The notes beneath the pieces were generated by a model, which was not told the DNA's origin, did not search any database, and saw only the letters and a list, made by a program, of their open reading frames with translations. DNA of 64,000 nucleotides from an uncultured Caryophanales bacterium (lineage in GTDB: Bacteria; Bacillota_I; Bacilli_A; RFN20; CAG-826), in the NCBI GenBank assembly GCA_946407815.1, contig CAMJPB010000002.1, forward strand, positions 1 through 64,000, given 5' to 3'. A program made the translations under genes and the position numbers. The stretch's first letter is position 1. The number at the start of each line of letters is the position of its first letter. This document shows, piece after piece, positions 62,237 through 64,000 of this stretch.

Positions 62237-63380
62237 GTTCAGTCTCCTTTCTGACGTATTTATCAAACATTTTTATAAATGGAAGTGACATATAAGAAGT
62301 CACAGGCATTAAGTCGACTACTTGTTTTAAGAAGTCGGCAATATCGCTAAATTTAATCTTGTCTTGTAAATATTTATTTACGAGTACTTCATTAGCAGCG
62401 TTAAGAGCAACAAGTTTAGCAACACCACCTTCAAGTGCTGTTTTGGCAATCTCGCAGCACGGATATCTACTTGGATCATACTCGTGGAAATGACAATCCT
62501 TGAGTTCCTCAAGAGACTTCACTTTTAACACTTCATAATCAACATTTCCTTCATACATCGCCCACTTAATTGGGTTATGCATATCAGGTTTTCCATAGTC
62601 CACTAAAAAGGTTCCATCATTAAGCTCAACTGCGGAGTGAACAAGTGATTCGTCATGCATAATAACTTTAATTTTATCCAAAGGATAACCATAAAGATAA
62701 AATGCTTCAATAATCTCAAAACCTTTGTTCATCATTGTCGCGCAGTCAATGGTAATTTTATTACCCATTTTCCAGGTCGGATGCTGTAAGGCACGCTCCG
62801 CCTTTACGCTTCCAAGCTCTTCAATAGGAACATTACGAAGCGCTCCACCAGACGCTGTAATAATTAACTGTTTAACATCCTCAGGTTTACACTTAGATAA
62901 GCATTTTGCTAAAGCAACATGCTCAGAATCGATCGGATAAAGCTTCCCTTTGCCGCGGATTAATAAATTATTAATAATTGTTCCGCCGGTAACTAAAGCT
63001 TCTTTATTCGCTAAGCAAAGAATTTTATTCTTTTTAAGGGCAATAATAGCGGGCTCAAGTCCAGAAAAACCAACTAAAGCATCAACGCACATGTCGTAAT
63101 CAGCTTTCTTTGTTAACTTGGCTAACCCTTTCTTCCCTGAGTAGACTTTAACTTTTGGAAACTTCGCCTTAATATCTTTCGCGTGTTCCTCATCAATCAC
63201 ATAGACGTGTTTGATTGTATCAAAAGCTTCTAATATTTCGATTGCTTTCTCGTATTTATGGCCTACTGAAAAAGAAGTAAGAATAAACTTATCTTTTGCT
63301 TCATTGATTATATCAATGGTTTGCCCGCCGATAGAACCAGAAGCGCCTAACAAAAGAACTTTTTTAGAAGCTGATTCCAT
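62226..63380 (-). CDS. dxr: 1-deoxy-D-xylulose-5-phosphate reductoisomerase
   Basis: Second step of the MEP isoprenoid path (DXP to MEP with NADPH). 384 residues from ATG 63380; a TTG at 63395 is less likely. GASGSIGGQT binds NADPH, NKEALVTGG and PIDSEHVA carry metal ligands, ITASGGALRN and the HPTWKMG flap bind substrate. Overlaps cdsA by 17 bp and rseP by 11 bp, a tightly packed operon. Confidence 0.97.
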   Translation of the reverse strand: MESASKKVLLLGASGSIGGQTIDIINEAKDKFILTSFSVGHKYEKAIEILEAFDTIKHVYVIDEEHAKDIKAKFPKVKVYSGKKGLAKLTKKADYDMCVDALVGFSGLEPAIIALKKNKILCLANKEALVTGGTIINNLLIRGKGKLYPIDSEHVALAKCLSKCKPEDVKQLIITASGGALRNVPIEELGSVKAERALQHPTWKMGNKITIDCATMMNKGFEIIEAFYLYGYPLDKIKVIMHDESLVHSAVELNDGTFLVDYGKPDMHNPIKWAMYEGNVDYEVLKVKSLEELKDCHFHEYDPSRYPCCEIAKTALEGGVAKLVALNAANEVLVNKYLQDKIKFSDIADFLKQVVDLMPVTSYMSLPFIKMFDKYVRKETEHVG

Positions 63381-64000
63381 CGATACCCATTCCAAGAATT
63401 AAATTAATAAATATTATTAAACATGACACTAAAGCGGAGGCGAAGATGAGTGAGTCGATACGATCAAGTACTCCACCGTGTCCTGGTAGTAAGTTAGAGA
63501 AATCTTTAACTCCAAATGTTCTTTTAACTGCAGAGAAAACGAAGTCTCCAACGTCGGAAATTAAAGGAATTAAAATGGAAATGATAATTGGATAATAAAG
63601 ATGAGCTAAATCAAATATTGGAAGAATTGGTTTTCCTTTAGCGGCTACTATAATCGCAAATGTTGATGAAACAACAATTGAGAAAACAACACCACCGATG
63701 AAACCTTCCCAAGTTTTCTTAGGAGAAATTCTTTCGTTCATCTTGTGTTTACCAAATAATAAGCCAATGAAATATGCACCCATGTCATTAAAAATGACAC
63801 CTAAAATAACGTAAATAATTAAGAACATTGATTGTCCATACTTAAATGACGTGGATTTATAAAGTGTGTTAAAAACAACATATTCATTCTCGCCGTTCGA
63901 GACTAAATACTTTTCAAAGTAATAAAATGGCGAATAACGAAGGAACAATAATGACTGCACTCCAATGGCAATAACTAAAATCATCGTGGAGAAGTAGAAA
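63364..64000 (-). CDS. cdsA: Phosphatidate cytidylyltransferase (5' end beyond the window)
   Basis: Makes CDP-diacylglycerol for phospholipid synthesis. The frame stays open to base 64000, so the start lies outside; at least 211 residues are seen. The family signature SDVGDFVFSAVKRTFGVKD and LLPGHGGVLDRIDSL is near the C-terminus, with hydrophobic helices before it. First visible gene of cdsA-dxr-rseP-polC. Confidence 0.96.
   Translation of the reverse strand, partial: FYFSTMILVIAIGVQSLLFLRYSPFYYFEKYLVSNGENEYVVFNTLYKSTSFKYGQSMFLIIYVILGVIFNDMGAYFIGLLFGKHKMNERISPKKTWEGFIGGVVFSIVVSSTFAIIVAAKGKPILPIFDLAHLYYPIIISILIPLISDVGDFVFSAVKRTFGVKDFSNLLPGHGGVLDRIDSLIFASALVSCLIIFINLILGMGIDGISF

Overview
The window is AT-rich DNA from a Gram-positive-type bacterium. 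It has a PolC-type DNA polymerase III, the cdsA-dxr-rseP-polC gene order, a CdaA diadenylate cyclase, Lgt, many lipobox-type lipoproteins and MalFG/MsmK-type sugar import. This points to a low-GC Bacillota or Mycoplasmatota-related lineage, perhaps an uncultured gut-type member; that placement is inference. The code is standard: TGA is used as a stop (the MalG-like permease ends GGLKG-TGA, and ATGA overlaps couple genes) and Trp is read from TGG. All ten tRNAs seen have C or G at position 34, so this is not a minimal mycoplasma-like tRNA set.

Layout. 1-1.5 kb: the acidic tail of a gene cut by the edge, the 5' end of a broken IS110-type element, and an IS3-type transposase. 1.5-30 kb: mostly housekeeping genes in short operons. 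These are gltX with tRNA-Glu; cdaA-glmM-deoD; two peptidases; a tRNA cluster; a 5'-nucleotidase; a PLP enzyme; efp with an SDR; a DegV operon; two tRNA-Leu; NUDIX, phosphatase and HAD genes; glutathione peroxidase; a CDF transporter; and lgt. Several operon-leading genes lack a Shine-Dalgarno sequence and have a -10 box only 6-12 nt before the ATG, which suggests leaderless mRNAs.

29.3-50.1 kb: a glucan-use locus. Two secreted GH16 endo-glucanases would cut the polymer. An ABC system (binding protein, two permeases and an ATPase with an unusual coiled-coil insertion) would import oligosaccharides. A GH94-like cytoplasmic phosphorylase would release glucose-1-phosphate, and the adjacent phosphohexomutase would convert it. 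A ROK repressor and two large surface lipoproteins, one with nine tandem repeats, complete the set. The central genes GH16-malF-malG-lipoprotein-ROK overlap or nearly touch.

50.3-56.3 kb: an accessory array beside tRNA-Ala(GGC). It holds an antitoxin with a truncated toxin, a two-gene unit (GIY-YIG-like protein plus zinc-ribbon/coiled-coil protein), an unknown membrane-anchored protein and an intact IS3-family element. Two 229-bp repeats each begin with a copy of the tRNA-Ala 3' end, sit downstream of each gene unit and have the same orientation. This looks like serial insertion of integrase-less gene cassettes at the tRNA and is the most unusual structure in the window.

56.3-64 kb: three tRNAs directly behind polC, then rseP, dxr and the start-truncated cdsA.
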